From NCBI GenBank assembly GCA_023386155.1, contig JAEWKH010000049.1:17822-81821 (forward strand): DNA of 64,000 nt, given 5' to 3'. The translations under genes were made by a program, and so were the position numbers. The notes below the pieces were generated by a model. That model was not told the origin of the DNA. It saw only the letters and a list, made by a program, of their open reading frames with translations, and searched no databases. Numbering within the stretch: the stretch's first letter is position 1; each line of letters begins with the position of its first letter. This DNA comes from Pseudomonadota bacterium. GTDB lineage: Bacteria > Pseudomonadota > Alphaproteobacteria > Rhizobiales > Beijerinckiaceae. Positions 1 to 8,321 of this stretch are shown here, in pieces.

Positions 1-98
1 TCCGGAAGGAACTGGCGGCGCCCGTCGAGTTCATCGCCACCGACCTGGACGCGGCGCTCACGGCGGCCCGGCTGGCTGCGACGCTCAACAAGATGTGA
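1..98 (+). CDS. C-terminal end of an unidentified protein (partial)
   Basis: An open frame enters from the left edge and ends at TGA 96-98. The visible residues end in TAARLAATLNKM. The 32 visible codons are mostly alanine-rich helix and carry no motif I recognise. The next gene, a sugar kinase, is on the same strand about 190 bases downstream, but a repeat lies between them, so co-transcription is uncertain. Function unknown. Confidence 0.5.
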   Translation, partial: RKELAAPVEFIATDLDAALTAARLAATLNKM

Positions 99-158
99 CA
101 GATCCTCGAGGGCTGGCTCCCTTCGCTTTATCCATCCAGAAAGGGCACCCTCTGACAT

Positions 159-182
159 CATGGCCGGGCTTGTGCCGGCCAT
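159..182. repeat. Short GGCCGGG/CCCGGCC palindromic repeat
   Basis: The arms catggccggg and ccggccat surround a short spacer. A near-identical copy lies at 1219-1242, on the other side of the PfkB kinase gene. Dispersed elements of this kind are common between genes in Hyphomicrobiales. I see no coding potential in it. Confidence 0.6.
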
Positions 183-287
183 AGGGGATGGGGCCATCCC
201 TTGCACCGCCCCGGAAGAGCTTGCCTAATCGGCCCCGCTCGTCCAAGACTTCCGGCATCGTATCCAGATCCGAGACGATTTTCAGCG

Positions 288-1190
288 ATGCATGCTCTCT
301 TCGTGGGCCAGACCTATATCGACGTGACCTTCCTGGCGGACGAGCTTCCGACGGGAGACGAGAAAACCGTGGCGCGGGACTACGCGATCTCCTTCGGCGG
401 CAACGCGGTCACGGCCGCATTCGCCTGCGCCAAGCTCGGGATCGCGCCCGACCTCCTGACCTCCATCGCGGATGACTGGCTCGGCCGCATGTTCATCGAC
501 ATGGCGGCGAAATACGGCATCTCGGTCCATCACCGGAAGGTCCACGAATCGTCCCTGTCCTTCATCATGCCCCGGGGCGGCAAGCGCGCCATCGTCCGCT
601 GCCGCGACGACCATTACCTGCATCCGGTGCCGCCGCTGAACCTCCAGGGCTGCAGGGCCCTGCACCTGGACGGCCACCAGGCCGATGCGGCCATGCACTA
701 TGCCCGGGCCTGCCGCGAATCCGGCATCCTTACCTCCCTCGACGGTGGCGGCCTGCGCTCGAACACCCATGAGCTCCTGGAATTCATCGACGTCGCCATC
801 GTGGCCGAGCGCCTCTGCGAGCAGATGGACCTGACGCCGGCCGGCATGCTGGGCTACCTCAAGAGCCGCGGCTGCAAGATCGGCGGCGTGACCTTGGGCG
901 AGCGCGGCCTCGTCTGGTACGACGAGACCGGCCAGGAAAGCGTCCTGCCGGCCCTGAACGTCCCCAGCGAGGCGGTGGTGGACACCAATGGCGCGGGCGA
1001 CATCTTCCACGGCGCCTATGTTTATTCCGCCATGGCCCGTCCCGACCTGCCCTGGCGCGAGCACTTCATCTTCGCCCGCGCGGCCTCGGCCCATGCCATC
1101 CAGCATCTCGGCAACGAGGCGAGCCTGCCGACGGTCGGGGATATCGCGCAGGTGCAGGAGCAATATGCCGAGCGCAAGCTGGCGGCGTAG
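288..1190 (+). CDS. PfkB-family carbohydrate kinase
   Basis: This 300-residue protein is a ribokinase/PfkB-type kinase that phosphorylates a sugar or nucleoside with ATP in the cytoplasm. Near the N-terminus it has the family glycine motif (SFGGNAVTAA), and residues 232-238 read DTNGAGD, the anion-hole and catalytic-base signature, with the last Asp as base. The length fits the family (about 300 aa). I chose ATG 288 because the product then begins MHALFVGQTYID, the usual first beta strand; a longer frame from 201 adds 29 unrelated residues. Short palindromic repeats flank it on both sides and the next gene is on the opposite strand, so it looks monocistronic or the last gene of an operon entering from the left. 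The substrate cannot be read from the sequence. Confidence 0.85.
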   Translation: MHALFVGQTYIDVTFLADELPTGDEKTVARDYAISFGGNAVTAAFACAKLGIAPDLLTSIADDWLGRMFIDMAAKYGISVHHRKVHESSLSFIMPRGGKRAIVRCRDDHYLHPVPPLNLQGCRALHLDGHQADAAMHYARACRESGILTSLDGGGLRSNTHELLEFIDVAIVAERLCEQMDLTPAGMLGYLKSRGCKIGGVTLGERGLVWYDETGQESVLPALNVPSEAVVDTNGAGDIFHGAYVYSAMARPDLPWREHFIFARAASAHAIQHLGNEASLPTVGDIAQVQEQYAERKLAA

Positions 1191-1218
1191 GAACGCGAGT
1201 TTTCGTCATCCATCATGT

Positions 1219-1242
1219 CATGGCCGGGCTCGTCCCGGCCAT
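1219..1242. repeat. Second copy of the GGCCGGG/CCCGGCC palindrome
   Basis: catggccggg and cccggccat are separated by a five-base loop. It matches the copy at 159-182 closely and sits just after the stop codon of the sugar kinase gene. Confidence 0.6.
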
Positions 1243-1316
1243 CCGCGTCTTCGCCCAACTCTCCACTTTCATCCTGAAAGTCTGGCTCATCATTCGCTGT
1301 GAGGCGCAGTCGCTAT

Positions 1317-1425
1317 TTCCCTCCCCCTTGTGGGGAGGGATTAAGGGTGGGGGTGTGAGCGATAGCCTATCTGGGTTAGGCGCCCACACCCCCACCTCCA
1401 CCTCCTCCCCACAAGGGGGAGGAGA
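1317..1425. repeat. Nested palindromic repeat element (~105 bp)
   Basis: Outer arms ctcccccttgtggggagg (1321-1338) and its exact reverse complement (1404-1421) enclose inner arms ggtgggggtgtg (1346-1357) and cacacccccacc (1385-1396). The structure is a long two-tier hairpin with no coding potential. Elements of this build are dispersed in many Hyphomicrobiales genomes. It fills most of the gap between the convergent PfkB and prfC genes. Confidence 0.7.
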
Positions 1426-1464
1426 GCAGGACGGCGCCTCAATCCATCGAGATCATCGGCACTG

Positions 1465-1486
1465 ATCCCCGGAACAAGTCCGGGGA
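1465..1486. repeat. Short hairpin near the prfC 3' end
   Basis: ccccgga and tccgggg form a stem around a short loop about 20 bases beyond the prfC stop codon. No T-run follows on either strand, so it is more likely a repeat than a classical terminator. Confidence 0.35.
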
Positions 1487-1506
1487 GGCGGTGACGCGGG
1501 AGAGTC

Positions 1507-3090
1507 TTAAGCCGCCTTCTTCTGATAATCCTTCACGTCCGAGAACCGGATCGCCTTGTAGCGGTCGACCTCGTATTGAAGGTTGAACATGTTCGGCGCC
1601 ATGAAGACCGGGGCGTCGTCGAGGTCCCGCGCCATGGACGACAGGTGGCTCTCGATAAACTTGTCGAGCTCCCGCGGATCGTCCGCCGTGATCCAGCGGC
1701 AGATGGAGAAGCGCGTCGGCTCATAGTCGATCGGCAGCCCGTATTCGGCACCCAGGCGCTCCTTCAGCACGTCGAGCTGCAGCGCGCCGACGACGCCCAC
1801 GATGGCGCCGGAGCCGTCCTGCGGCACGAAGAGCTGCACGACGCCCTCCTCGGCCATCTGCTGCAGGGCCTCGCGCAGCTTCTTGGCCTTCATGGCATCC
1901 TGCAGCTTGATGCGGCGCAGGATTTCCGGCGCGAAGCTCGGCACGCCGCGGAAGACGATGTCCTCGCCCTCGGTGAGCGTGTCGCCGATGCGCAGCGTCC
2001 CGTGGTTGGGAATGCCGACCACGTCCCCGGCCCAGGCCTCGTCCGCGATGGCGCGATCCTGGGCGAAGAAGAATTGCGGCGCGTTCAGGCTCATGGGCTT
2101 GCCCGTGCGCACGAGCTTCACCTTCATGCCGCGCTGGAGCTTGCCCGAGCAGATGCGCATGAAGGCGATGCGGTCGCGGTGGTTCGGGTCCATGTTGGCC
2201 TGAATCTTGAACACGAAGCCCGACATCTTGGGCTCGCCCGCCTCGACGAGACGCTTGTCTGCCTCCTGGCCGCGCGGCGGCGGCGCATAGGCGGCAAGCG
2301 CATCGATGAGATCGCGCACGCCGAAATTGCGCAGGGCCGAGCCGAAGAACACCGGCGTGAGATGGCCTTCGCGGAACGCCTGAAGATCGAATGGCTTGCA
2401 GGCTTCCTGCGCCAGCATCACCTCTTCCTGCCAGGCATCCGCCTCTTCCGGCGGCAGCAGGCTCACCACGGTCGGATCGTCCGGGCCGGAAACCGATGTC
2501 GGCTCCTCGTCGGTGTCGATGCGCCGGACCATGTTGCGGCGCAGATCGAAGGTGCCGGCGAAGCTCCTGCCCTGGCTGATCGGCCAGGTGACGGGCGCGG
2601 TGTCGAGCGCCAGGGTCTTCTCGATCTCGTCGAGCAGGTCGAAGGGGCTGCGCGCCTCGCGGTCCATCTTGTTGATGAAGGTCACGATCGGGATGTCGCG
2701 CATCCGGCAGACCTCGAAGAGCTTGCGGGTGCGCGCCTCGATGCCCTTGGCCGCGTCGATCACCATGATGGCGGAATCGACGGCGGTCAGCGTCCGGTAG
2801 GTGTCCTCCGAGAAATCCTCGTGGCCCGGCGTGTCGAGCAGGTTGAAGACGCAGCCGCCATACTCGAAGGTCATGACCGAGGTCACCACCGAGATGCCGC
2901 GCTCCTTCTCGATGCCCATCCAGTCGGACCGGGTGGAGACCCGGTTCTTCTTGGCCTTCACCTCGCCGGCGAGCTGGATCGCGCCTCCGAAGAGCAGGAG
3001 CTTCTCGGTCAGCGTGGTCTTGCCCGCGTCCGGGTGGGAGATGATCGCAAAGGTTCGGCGGCGGCCCACGGGGGCCGGAAGATCGGTCAT
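1507..3090 (-). CDS. prfC: Peptide chain release factor 3
   Basis: RF3 is a cytosolic translational GTPase that recycles RF1/RF2 from the ribosome after peptide release. The 527-residue product matches the family length. It has the G1 loop HPDAGKTT (residues 19-26), the G2/switch I region ending in GISVVTSVM, G3 DTPGHEDFSEDTYRTL, and G4 NKMD, followed by the domain II/III segment FKIQANMDPNHRDR that is typical of RF3 rather than EF-G. ATG 3090 gives MTDLPAPVG; an in-frame TTG at 3099 (three residues longer) has an AGAG just upstream and is the alternative. It is read divergently from the small ORF at 3214 and stands alone on its strand. Confidence 0.95.
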   Translation of the reverse strand: MTDLPAPVGRRRTFAIISHPDAGKTTLTEKLLLFGGAIQLAGEVKAKKNRVSTRSDWMGIEKERGISVVTSVMTFEYGGCVFNLLDTPGHEDFSEDTYRTLTAVDSAIMVIDAAKGIEARTRKLFEVCRMRDIPIVTFINKMDREARSPFDLLDEIEKTLALDTAPVTWPISQGRSFAGTFDLRRNMVRRIDTDEEPTSVSGPDDPTVVSLLPPEEADAWQEEVMLAQEACKPFDLQAFREGHLTPVFFGSALRNFGVRDLIDALAAYAPPPRGQEADKRLVEAGEPKMSGFVFKIQANMDPNHRDRIAFMRICSGKLQRGMKVKLVRTGKPMSLNAPQFFFAQDRAIADEAWAGDVVGIPNHGTLRIGDTLTEGEDIVFRGVPSFAPEILRRIKLQDAMKAKKLREALQQMAEEGVVQLFVPQDGSGAIVGVVGALQLDVLKERLGAEYGLPIDYEPTRFSICRWITADDPRELDKFIESHLSSMARDLDDAPVFMAPNMFNLQYEVDRYKAIRFSDVKDYQKKAA

Positions 3091-3198
3091 GGCGGTCAAA
3101 GAATTCTCTGGGAACGAAGGTGGGGGACAGAACGCCGCAGCGCACCGCCCTTCTGCTGGGCTCTTCTGACCCCATATGGGGGTTTCCCGTCAACAGCG

Positions 3199-3213
3199 AA
3201 AGGAGGTGATCCA
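3199..3213 (+). promoter_or_regulatory. Near complete anti-16S Shine-Dalgarno sequence
   Basis: AAAGGAGGTGATCCA is complementary to essentially the whole single-stranded 3' tail of 16S rRNA, and the base before it (G) extends the match. It ends directly before a GTG start codon; the AGGAGG core is 7 bases upstream, the optimal spacing. A 12-bp palindrome (ccccatatgggg, 3170-3181) lies just upstream. Confidence 0.7.
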
Positions 3214-3288
3214 GTGTCTCATTGTCATACCCTACGGTCCCCGGTTGCCGTGACCTGGATCTTGGCCTCTGCCGAGATTGGTGCGTAA
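3214..3288 (+). CDS. Putative 24-residue small protein or leader peptide
   Basis: GTG 3214 to TAA 3286-3288 encodes a 24-residue peptide beginning MSHCHTLRSPVAV and ending LASAEIGA. Support comes almost entirely from the ribosome binding site, which is far stronger than any other in the window. The peptide is mildly hydrophobic in its second half and has no recognised domain. Two palindromic repeats and a rho-independent terminator on the same strand (3448-3478) follow, so it could belong to a short transcript of about 300 nt. It is read divergently from prfC. It could be a real microprotein, a regulatory leader, or a chance frame behind an SD-like motif. Confidence 0.45.
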   Translation: MSHCHTLRSPVAVTWILASAEIGA

Positions 3289-3303
3289 CGCACAGCGCAT
3301 CGC

Positions 3304-3330
3304 GCGGAAAAGTGGAATCCGGTTTTCCGC
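3304..3330. repeat. GGAAAAGTGG..CCGGTTTTCC repeat
   Basis: gcggaaaa (3304-3311) and ttttccgc (3323-3330) flank gtggaatccgg. It belongs to the same family as the copy at the 3' end of asnC (57370-57400), where it is translated. Confidence 0.65.
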
Positions 3331-3353
3331 ATCGAGCGATGCGCAGGTTAAAA

Positions 3354-3410
3354 TGAGCATCGAATGGATCCCAAAAGTGGTGTCCACTTTTGGGATCCAT
3401 TCGATGCTCA
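3354..3410. repeat. Perfect 27-bp inverted repeat (AAAAGTGG/CCACTTTT family)
   Basis: Positions 3354-3380 are the exact reverse complement of 3384-3410, leaving a three-base loop. The centre reads ccaaaagtggtgtccacttttgg. No T-run follows. A diverged copy lies inside the DUF2474 gene at 15242-15285, and relatives occur at 39338-39380 and 53090-53177. Confidence 0.85.
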
Positions 3411-3447
3411 AGGAGCGGCTCCCCAAGGGCCGTGGAACCGACAATGG

Positions 3448-3478
3448 AAAGGCCGCCTCTCGGGGCGGCCTTTCTTTT
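3448..3478 (+). terminator. Rho-independent terminator
   Basis: The ten-base stem aaaggccgcc / ggcggccttt has a six-base loop and is followed by ctttttg. Its polarity is plus, yet the only plus-strand candidate upstream is the 24-codon ORF at 3214. It lies 18 bases beyond the 3' end of the convergent minus-strand gene 3496-4611 and may also serve that gene weakly. Confidence 0.75.
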
Positions 3479-3495
3479 TGTTCGACCAGATCCTT

Positions 3496-4611
3496 TTACG
3501 CGCCGAGCAGCTTGCCTGTCCGCTTGGCCGTGGTGCCGGCCACCTTGGCGACCCGCATGCCCTTCGTGGCGAAGCGCACGGCGACCCGGGCGAACATCAC
3601 GCCGTCGGACGGCGCCTTGGCCGGGGTCACGGCGCCGGTCAGCGGATCGATCACCTCGGCGATCACCTCGCCCGCCTTCACCTTCGCCCCGACATCCGTC
3701 CTGAACACCAGGATCCCGTTGGCCGGAGCCTGGACCGGCTCCGAGGCCGCCAGCGGGGTGGCCTGGCAGTGGGCCTCGGGCACCCGGGGAGCCTCGCCGG
3801 CAACGGCGCCGCGCAGGATCATGTAATCGATCAGGGCCGCGGCATCGGCCCGGCCCGTCTCGTGGGTCACGTCCCGCTCGCCTCGGAACTCCAGCGTCGT
3901 GGAATGGCAGGCGAACGGGATCGGGTGATCCGGGAAACGGTCGGCCAGCTCGGCCCAGGGGCGGCTGCAGGCCTCGTCGAACGGCTCGTCGCCGGAGACA
4001 TCGGCGACGAGATAGGCGTGGGAGCCGATGAGCGCGGAGAGCGGGGCGAATTCCTCCGCCGAGCGGCTATGGGTGTAGAGATGAACCACGGCCTCGGAAT
4101 CGCAGTGCATGTCCAGCACGATATCCGCCTCCTGAGCCAAACCCAGCAGCGCCTTCTTCATGACCTCGGCGGCGTTCGACGGCTGCCAGGCCTCGAGCTC
4201 GGCCCGCAGGGCCTCGCGGATCAGGCGGACATTCGCCTCCCCGTCCGTCGTGAGCCTGCCCTCGATCCGCTCGGCGACCTTGGGGACGAGATACGGATAG
4301 CCGCGGTTGAAATTGACCCCGTCCGCGAGGTGGAAGCGCCCGATGGGGTCGCCCATGACCCGCTGGGCAAGGCCGATGGGATTGGCGGACGGCACGAGGA
4401 CGATCTCGCCCTCGATCATCCCGTCGGCCTCGAGTGCGGTCAGGCGCTCGCGCAGGTGATGGGCGGCGATCATGCCGGGGATCTCGTCGGCATGGAGCGA
4501 GGCCTGGACATAGATGCGGGGGCGGGCACCCTCACGGCCGAAGCGTTGAACCGTGAGGGAAAGGTCGGCGCCGGGCGCCAGGGGGGAAAGGGCGATCTGT
4601 TCTGTTCTCAT
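3496..4611 (-). CDS. Succinylglutamate desuccinylase/aspartoacylase-family protein
   Basis: This 371-residue protein belongs to the M14-like zinc deacylases, which cleave N-acyl amino acids or related amides. The zinc ligands are visible: SLHADEIPG (His40, Glu43) and DMHCD (His169). The C-terminal third, after the catalytic fold, is a beta-rich biotinyl-like domain with GILVFRTDVGAKVKAGEVIAEV, usual for this subfamily. ATG 4611 is preferred over an in-frame TTG at 4617. It is the last gene of a minus-strand run (otsA, otsB, GH15, glk) but is 71 bases from glk, so it may be read separately. It is a distant relative of DoeB at the other end of the window. Substrate unknown. Confidence 0.85.
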   Translation of the reverse strand: MRTEQIALSPLAPGADLSLTVQRFGREGARPRIYVQASLHADEIPGMIAAHHLRERLTALEADGMIEGEIVLVPSANPIGLAQRVMGDPIGRFHLADGVNFNRGYPYLVPKVAERIEGRLTTDGEANVRLIREALRAELEAWQPSNAAEVMKKALLGLAQEADIVLDMHCDSEAVVHLYTHSRSAEEFAPLSALIGSHAYLVADVSGDEPFDEACSRPWAELADRFPDHPIPFACHSTTLEFRGERDVTHETGRADAAALIDYMILRGAVAGEAPRVPEAHCQATPLAASEPVQAPANGILVFRTDVGAKVKAGEVIAEVIDPLTGAVTPAKAPSDGVMFARVAVRFATKGMRVAKVAGTTAKRTGKLLGA

Positions 4612-4682
4612 AGCCAATCAAATGGGTTCGGGCAGGGAGAAGCGCCTCGCAAGGCTCCCCGTCCACGACTTCAAGCAGGACC

Positions 4683-5681
4683 TCAGGTAGCCTGCCACCC
4701 TTGAGATTGGAAGACGAAACGCTGCGGATCCGACACGATGGCGGCAAGCCCCTGGAGGGCGGGCTCCGGATTGACGATGACATAAACCGGCACCCTGCTC
4801 GCCCAGGCATCGTGCGGCGCCTTGCGGTCGAACGCCTCCCGGAAATCGCCGGCCTGCAGGAAGTCGACCATCCGGGGCGCGATGCCGCCGGCGATGAAGA
4901 CGCCGCCGGCGGATTCGAAGGTCAGCGCCAGATCGCCGGCATACCGCCCGAGGAAGCGCGCGAAGAGCGCGAGCGCATCCCTGGCCAGCTCGCTGCCCTC
5001 GCGGGCCGCCGCCAGCACGTCGTTCGGGATCGTGTAGGGGCAATCCACGCAGCGATGCGCCGCGAGCGCCTTGGCGATGCGGAACAGGCCGGGCCCGGAC
5101 AGAACGACCTCTGCCGAGATCCGCCCGCCGACCCGCTCGAGATGCGGCCAGATGGCGGTCTCCTCGTCGTTGGTCGGTCCGAATTCCATATGGCCCGCCT
5201 CGGTCGCAAGGATCGCCAGGCGATCCTCGACCGGCACGAGAGCTCCCGCCCCGAGGCCCGTGCCGGGCCCGAGCACGACACGGGCTCCAGGCTTGGGCTG
5301 CGGGAACGTTCCGATCGGGGCGAGGTCGCCCCTGGCCTCTTCGAGCACCGTCACCGAGGCGGCGACCGGCGTATAGTCGTTGACGAGGCTGACGCGCTCG
5401 AGGCCGAGCGCCGTGCCGATGGCCTCGGCATCGACCACCCAGGCGGCGTTGGTGAGGCGGATCGCGGGAGCGTCCACCCGGGTCGCCACCGCGATGATGG
5501 CGGAGCGGGGGGCCGGCCCCTCATAGGCTTCGAGTGCAATCCTGATCGCTCCGACCGGATCGGGCGTCTGCGCCGTCAGCGTGCGGGGAAGGAGCTGGAC
5601 GGGCGCTCCGGGCGCGGGCAGCACGGCGAAGCGGGCATTGGTCCCACCGATGTCCCCGAGCAGGACAGGAAATGCGAACAT
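4683..5681 (-). CDS. glk: Glucokinase
   Basis: The 332-residue protein phosphorylates glucose with ATP to glucose 6-phosphate. It matches the E. coli Glk-type family in length and motifs: phosphate-binding GDIGGTNARF (residues 9-18), LGPGTGLGAG, substrate-binding EAGHMEFGP, and the C-terminal adenosine motif FIAGGIAPR. It follows the GH15 gene by 47 bases on the same strand. That hydrolase would release glucose, so the kinase can return it to metabolism and to OtsA, which needs glucose 6-phosphate. Confidence 0.92.
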   Translation of the reverse strand: MFAFPVLLGDIGGTNARFAVLPAPGAPVQLLPRTLTAQTPDPVGAIRIALEAYEGPAPRSAIIAVATRVDAPAIRLTNAAWVVDAEAIGTALGLERVSLVNDYTPVAASVTVLEEARGDLAPIGTFPQPKPGARVVLGPGTGLGAGALVPVEDRLAILATEAGHMEFGPTNDEETAIWPHLERVGGRISAEVVLSGPGLFRIAKALAAHRCVDCPYTIPNDVLAAAREGSELARDALALFARFLGRYAGDLALTFESAGGVFIAGGIAPRMVDFLQAGDFREAFDRKAPHDAWASRVPVYVIVNPEPALQGLAAIVSDPQRFVFQSQGWQAT

Positions 5682-5728
5682 CGAAACCTATCGTCCTTTC
5701 CGCCTCTTTCAGCCCCGACCGCCTGCGA

Positions 5729-7549
5729 TCAGAATGCTTCCTCCCAGCTCCGGCTCAGGCGCACGGCGGAGTTGATGAGACCGACCATGGAGTAGGTCTG
5801 GGGGAAGTTGCCCCACAGCTCCCCGGTCGTGAAGTCCGCATCCTCCGAGAAGAGCCCGAAGGAATTGCGCAAGCTCAGGATCTGCTCGAACAGTTCCTTC
5901 GCCTCGTCCTTGCGCCCGATAGCGTTCAGGGCATCCACGTACCAGAAGCCGCAGATCATGAAAGCCGTATGCATGAGGCCGAAATCGTCTTCCACATCAT
6001 AACGCAGAAGAAGGTCGCCGCGCCTCAGCTTCGCGCCCACGGCCTCCACGGTCGCGATGAAGCGCGGGTCGTCGGCCTTCACGAAGTCGAGTTCCGCGAG
6101 GAGGAGGAGCGTCGCATCGAGATGCTCGCCGCCGAACGATGAGACGAAGGTGCCTGTGTCGGGGTTGTAGGCCTGCTCGTCGATGACCTTGTGCATGCGA
6201 TCGGCGTTCTCGCGCCAGAACGCGGCCCTGTCCTCGCGCCCCATGGCCTCGGCGATCTTGATGAGGCGGTCGCACGCCGCCCAGCACATCACACTCGGGA
6301 AGGTATGGACGGCCGCCTTGGTGCGCAGCTCCCACGGACCGGCATCGGGCTGGTCGAAGACCTCGATGGCTCTGTGGCCCAGCTTCTCCAGATGGGCGAA
6401 CAGGGCCCGGTTGCCCGTGCGGATCAGGCGCTTGTCGAGGAAGGCGTGAACCGAGGCCAGGACGACGCTGCCGTAGGCGTCGTTCTGGATCTGGGTATAG
6501 GCCGCGTTGCCGACGCGCACGGGTCCCATCCCGCGATAGCCCGCAAGCGCCGTCGCCTCCCGCTCCTCGAGATCCGGCGAGCGCGTGATGCTGAAGAGCG
6601 GCGGCATGTCCTTCTGGTCGGGAATGGCTTCCATGTCGTCGACGATGTTGGTGATGTAGGTGAGGTATTCCTCCATCGTCTTGGTGGTGCCGAGCCGGTT
6701 GAGGGCCTGGATGACGAAATAGGCGTCACGCAGCCAGCAATAGCGGTAGTCCCAGTTGCGCTTGGTGTGCGGAGCCTCCGGCACCGAAGTGGTGAGCGCC
6801 GCCACGATGGCGCCCGTCTCCTCGTAGTTGCACAGCTTGAGCGTGATGGCGGCGCGGATCACGGGCTCCTGCCAGTCGAACGGGATGGAGAGCGACCGCA
6901 CCCAGTCGCGCCAGAAATCGACCGTGCTGTCGAGAAAGGCGCGGGCCGTGGAATCCGTCTCGGACCGGAGCGGTTCGTCCTCGCCGAAGAAGAACGACAG
7001 GGGGCGGTCCACCACGAAGGGCCGTTCGTCCTGCACGTAGGACACGGACGCGTCGGTGGTGAGCCGCAGCGAATAGGCCGGCCCGACGAAGCGCAGGTGG
7101 TTGCTTCCGCGGGTCAGGCTCGGCGGGCAGCCGCCCCAGTCGTAATGGGGCCGCAGCCGCACGCGGATGCGCGGGCGGCCCTTCACGGGATAGACCCGGC
7201 GGATCAGCATCGGCGGACGGAAGGTGCGGTCGTAATGCTTGAAGCGCGGCGCGAAATCCGTGATCTCGAGAATATTGCCGAAGGAATCCGTCAGGCGCGA
7301 GACGAGAACCGCCGTGTTCTGGAGGTAGCTCTGCTCGCAGCTCACCATGCCGACCATGTCGATGGCGAAGATTCCCTTCTGATCCGCATCGGCCCGGCCT
7401 TCGGGACTGTCGAGAAGCGCGGAAAAGACCGGATCGCCGTCGAAGCGGGGAAAGCAGCTCCAGACGACCTGCGCGCGGCGATCCACCAGGGCCGAAATCG
7501 TGCAATTGCCGATAACGGCAAGGTCTAGCGAACTCATGTCAGCAATCAT
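5729..7549 (-). CDS. Glycoside hydrolase family 15 protein (glucoamylase/trehalase type)
   Basis: The 606-residue cytosolic enzyme has an N-terminal beta-sandwich (begins LDLAVIGNCTISALVD) and a C-terminal (alpha/alpha)6 barrel. Family motifs are WDYRYCWLRDA, GPWELRT (general acid Glu), and GELWGNFPQTYSM (general base Glu). No signal peptide is seen. Bacterial proteins of this type are often called glucoamylases, but several GH15 enzymes are trehalases. Position directly after otsA-otsB, with an 11-base overlap into otsB, favours a trehalose-related role. ATG 7549 and ATG 7537 are both possible starts; the first overlaps otsB and suggests translational coupling. Confidence 0.9.
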   Translation of the reverse strand: MIADMSSLDLAVIGNCTISALVDRRAQVVWSCFPRFDGDPVFSALLDSPEGRADADQKGIFAIDMVGMVSCEQSYLQNTAVLVSRLTDSFGNILEITDFAPRFKHYDRTFRPPMLIRRVYPVKGRPRIRVRLRPHYDWGGCPPSLTRGSNHLRFVGPAYSLRLTTDASVSYVQDERPFVVDRPLSFFFGEDEPLRSETDSTARAFLDSTVDFWRDWVRSLSIPFDWQEPVIRAAITLKLCNYEETGAIVAALTTSVPEAPHTKRNWDYRYCWLRDAYFVIQALNRLGTTKTMEEYLTYITNIVDDMEAIPDQKDMPPLFSITRSPDLEEREATALAGYRGMGPVRVGNAAYTQIQNDAYGSVVLASVHAFLDKRLIRTGNRALFAHLEKLGHRAIEVFDQPDAGPWELRTKAAVHTFPSVMCWAACDRLIKIAEAMGREDRAAFWRENADRMHKVIDEQAYNPDTGTFVSSFGGEHLDATLLLLAELDFVKADDPRFIATVEAVGAKLRRGDLLLRYDVEDDFGLMHTAFMICGFWYVDALNAIGRKDEAKELFEQILSLRNSFGLFSEDADFTTGELWGNFPQTYSMVGLINSAVRLSRSWEEAF

Positions 7550-8321
7550 CCCCGTTGAAAGGAAGGGCCCCCTCTAAAGCCCATGCGGACAGGCAATGTC
7601 GCAGGTCCGCAGGCGTTCCAAGGCGAACCTTGGCAATGGTGTCTCCCTCGCCGATGCGCACGGACCACCCGCCATGCGCATTGACGGTCTTGAAGCCGTT
7701 CTCGTCGGTCAGGTCGTCGCCGACGAAGATCGGGCACCGCCCCTTGTAGGGAAGCTCGTGGAGAAATCTCTCGATCACTTTTCCCTTTCCTGCCGCCGAG
7801 GGAAGGATTTCTGCCACAGCTTTCCCGTATTGAACACGGTAATCCGAGCCCAGCGCCTCGATGGCGGCGTGAGCCGTCGCCAAGGCGAAGTCCTTCTCGT
7901 GGGGAGCAAGCCGCCAGTGAATGGCGACCGAGCAGCCCTTGTCCTCGATCAGGACGCCTTCCTTGTCCGCGACGATCCTGCCCAGGCGCCCGATCATCTC
8001 GCGCAAGGCCGGGTGCTCGTCGGGATCGCACATGGAGAGCCGCCCGGCGATGCGGTGCTCGAGGCCATGGAGTCCCGCCATGTCGAACTCGTGCGGCCTG
8101 AAGCGCCCGTCGAGGAATGCGACGGGGCGCCCGCTGATGATGGCGAGCGCCCCCCCGAGCCGCTCCCGCAGCCTGGTGAGGATGGCGGGCAGGGCCGGAT
8201 CCACCACGACCGCGTCCGGGCGCTCGACGATATCGACGAGGGTTCCGTCGAAATCGAGAAAGAGCGCGTAGTCCTCATTCACGTCGGGCATCGGGCCTCG
8301 TCCTGCAGGAGCGTCACGCAT
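7539..8321 (-). CDS. otsB: Trehalose-6-phosphate phosphatase
   Basis: OtsB removes the phosphate from trehalose 6-phosphate to give the stress solute trehalose. The 260-residue product has the HAD-superfamily motifs in order: FLDFDGTLVDI (nucleophile Asp), SGRP (motif II), a lysine region, and GDDLTDENGF (motif IV). ATG 8321 overlaps the otsA stop codon; an in-frame TTG at 8333 is the longer alternative. It sits between otsA and the GH15 gene with overlaps on both sides, so the three form one translationally coupled unit. Confidence 0.93.
   Translation of the reverse strand: MRDAPAGRGPMPDVNEDYALFLDFDGTLVDIVERPDAVVVDPALPAILTRLRERLGGALAIISGRPVAFLDGRFRPHEFDMAGLHGLEHRIAGRLSMCDPDEHPALREMIGRLGRIVADKEGVLIEDKGCSVAIHWRLAPHEKDFALATAHAAIEALGSDYRVQYGKAVAEILPSAAGKGKVIERFLHELPYKGRCPIFVGDDLTDENGFKTVNAHGGWSVRIGEGDTIAKVRLGTPADLRHCLSAWALEGALPFNGDDC

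Noticed and set aside
1317..1425. Possible CRISPR or IS end in the repeat-rich gap
   Set aside because: The arms are a single nested palindrome with no regular spacers, no transposase and no target duplication seen.
3199..3216. GGATCACCTCCTTTC on the minus strand looks like the 3' end of 16S rRNA
   Set aside because: Bases before it do not match the conserved 16S helix 45 region and no rRNA lies near; it is better read as an extended SD on the plus strand.
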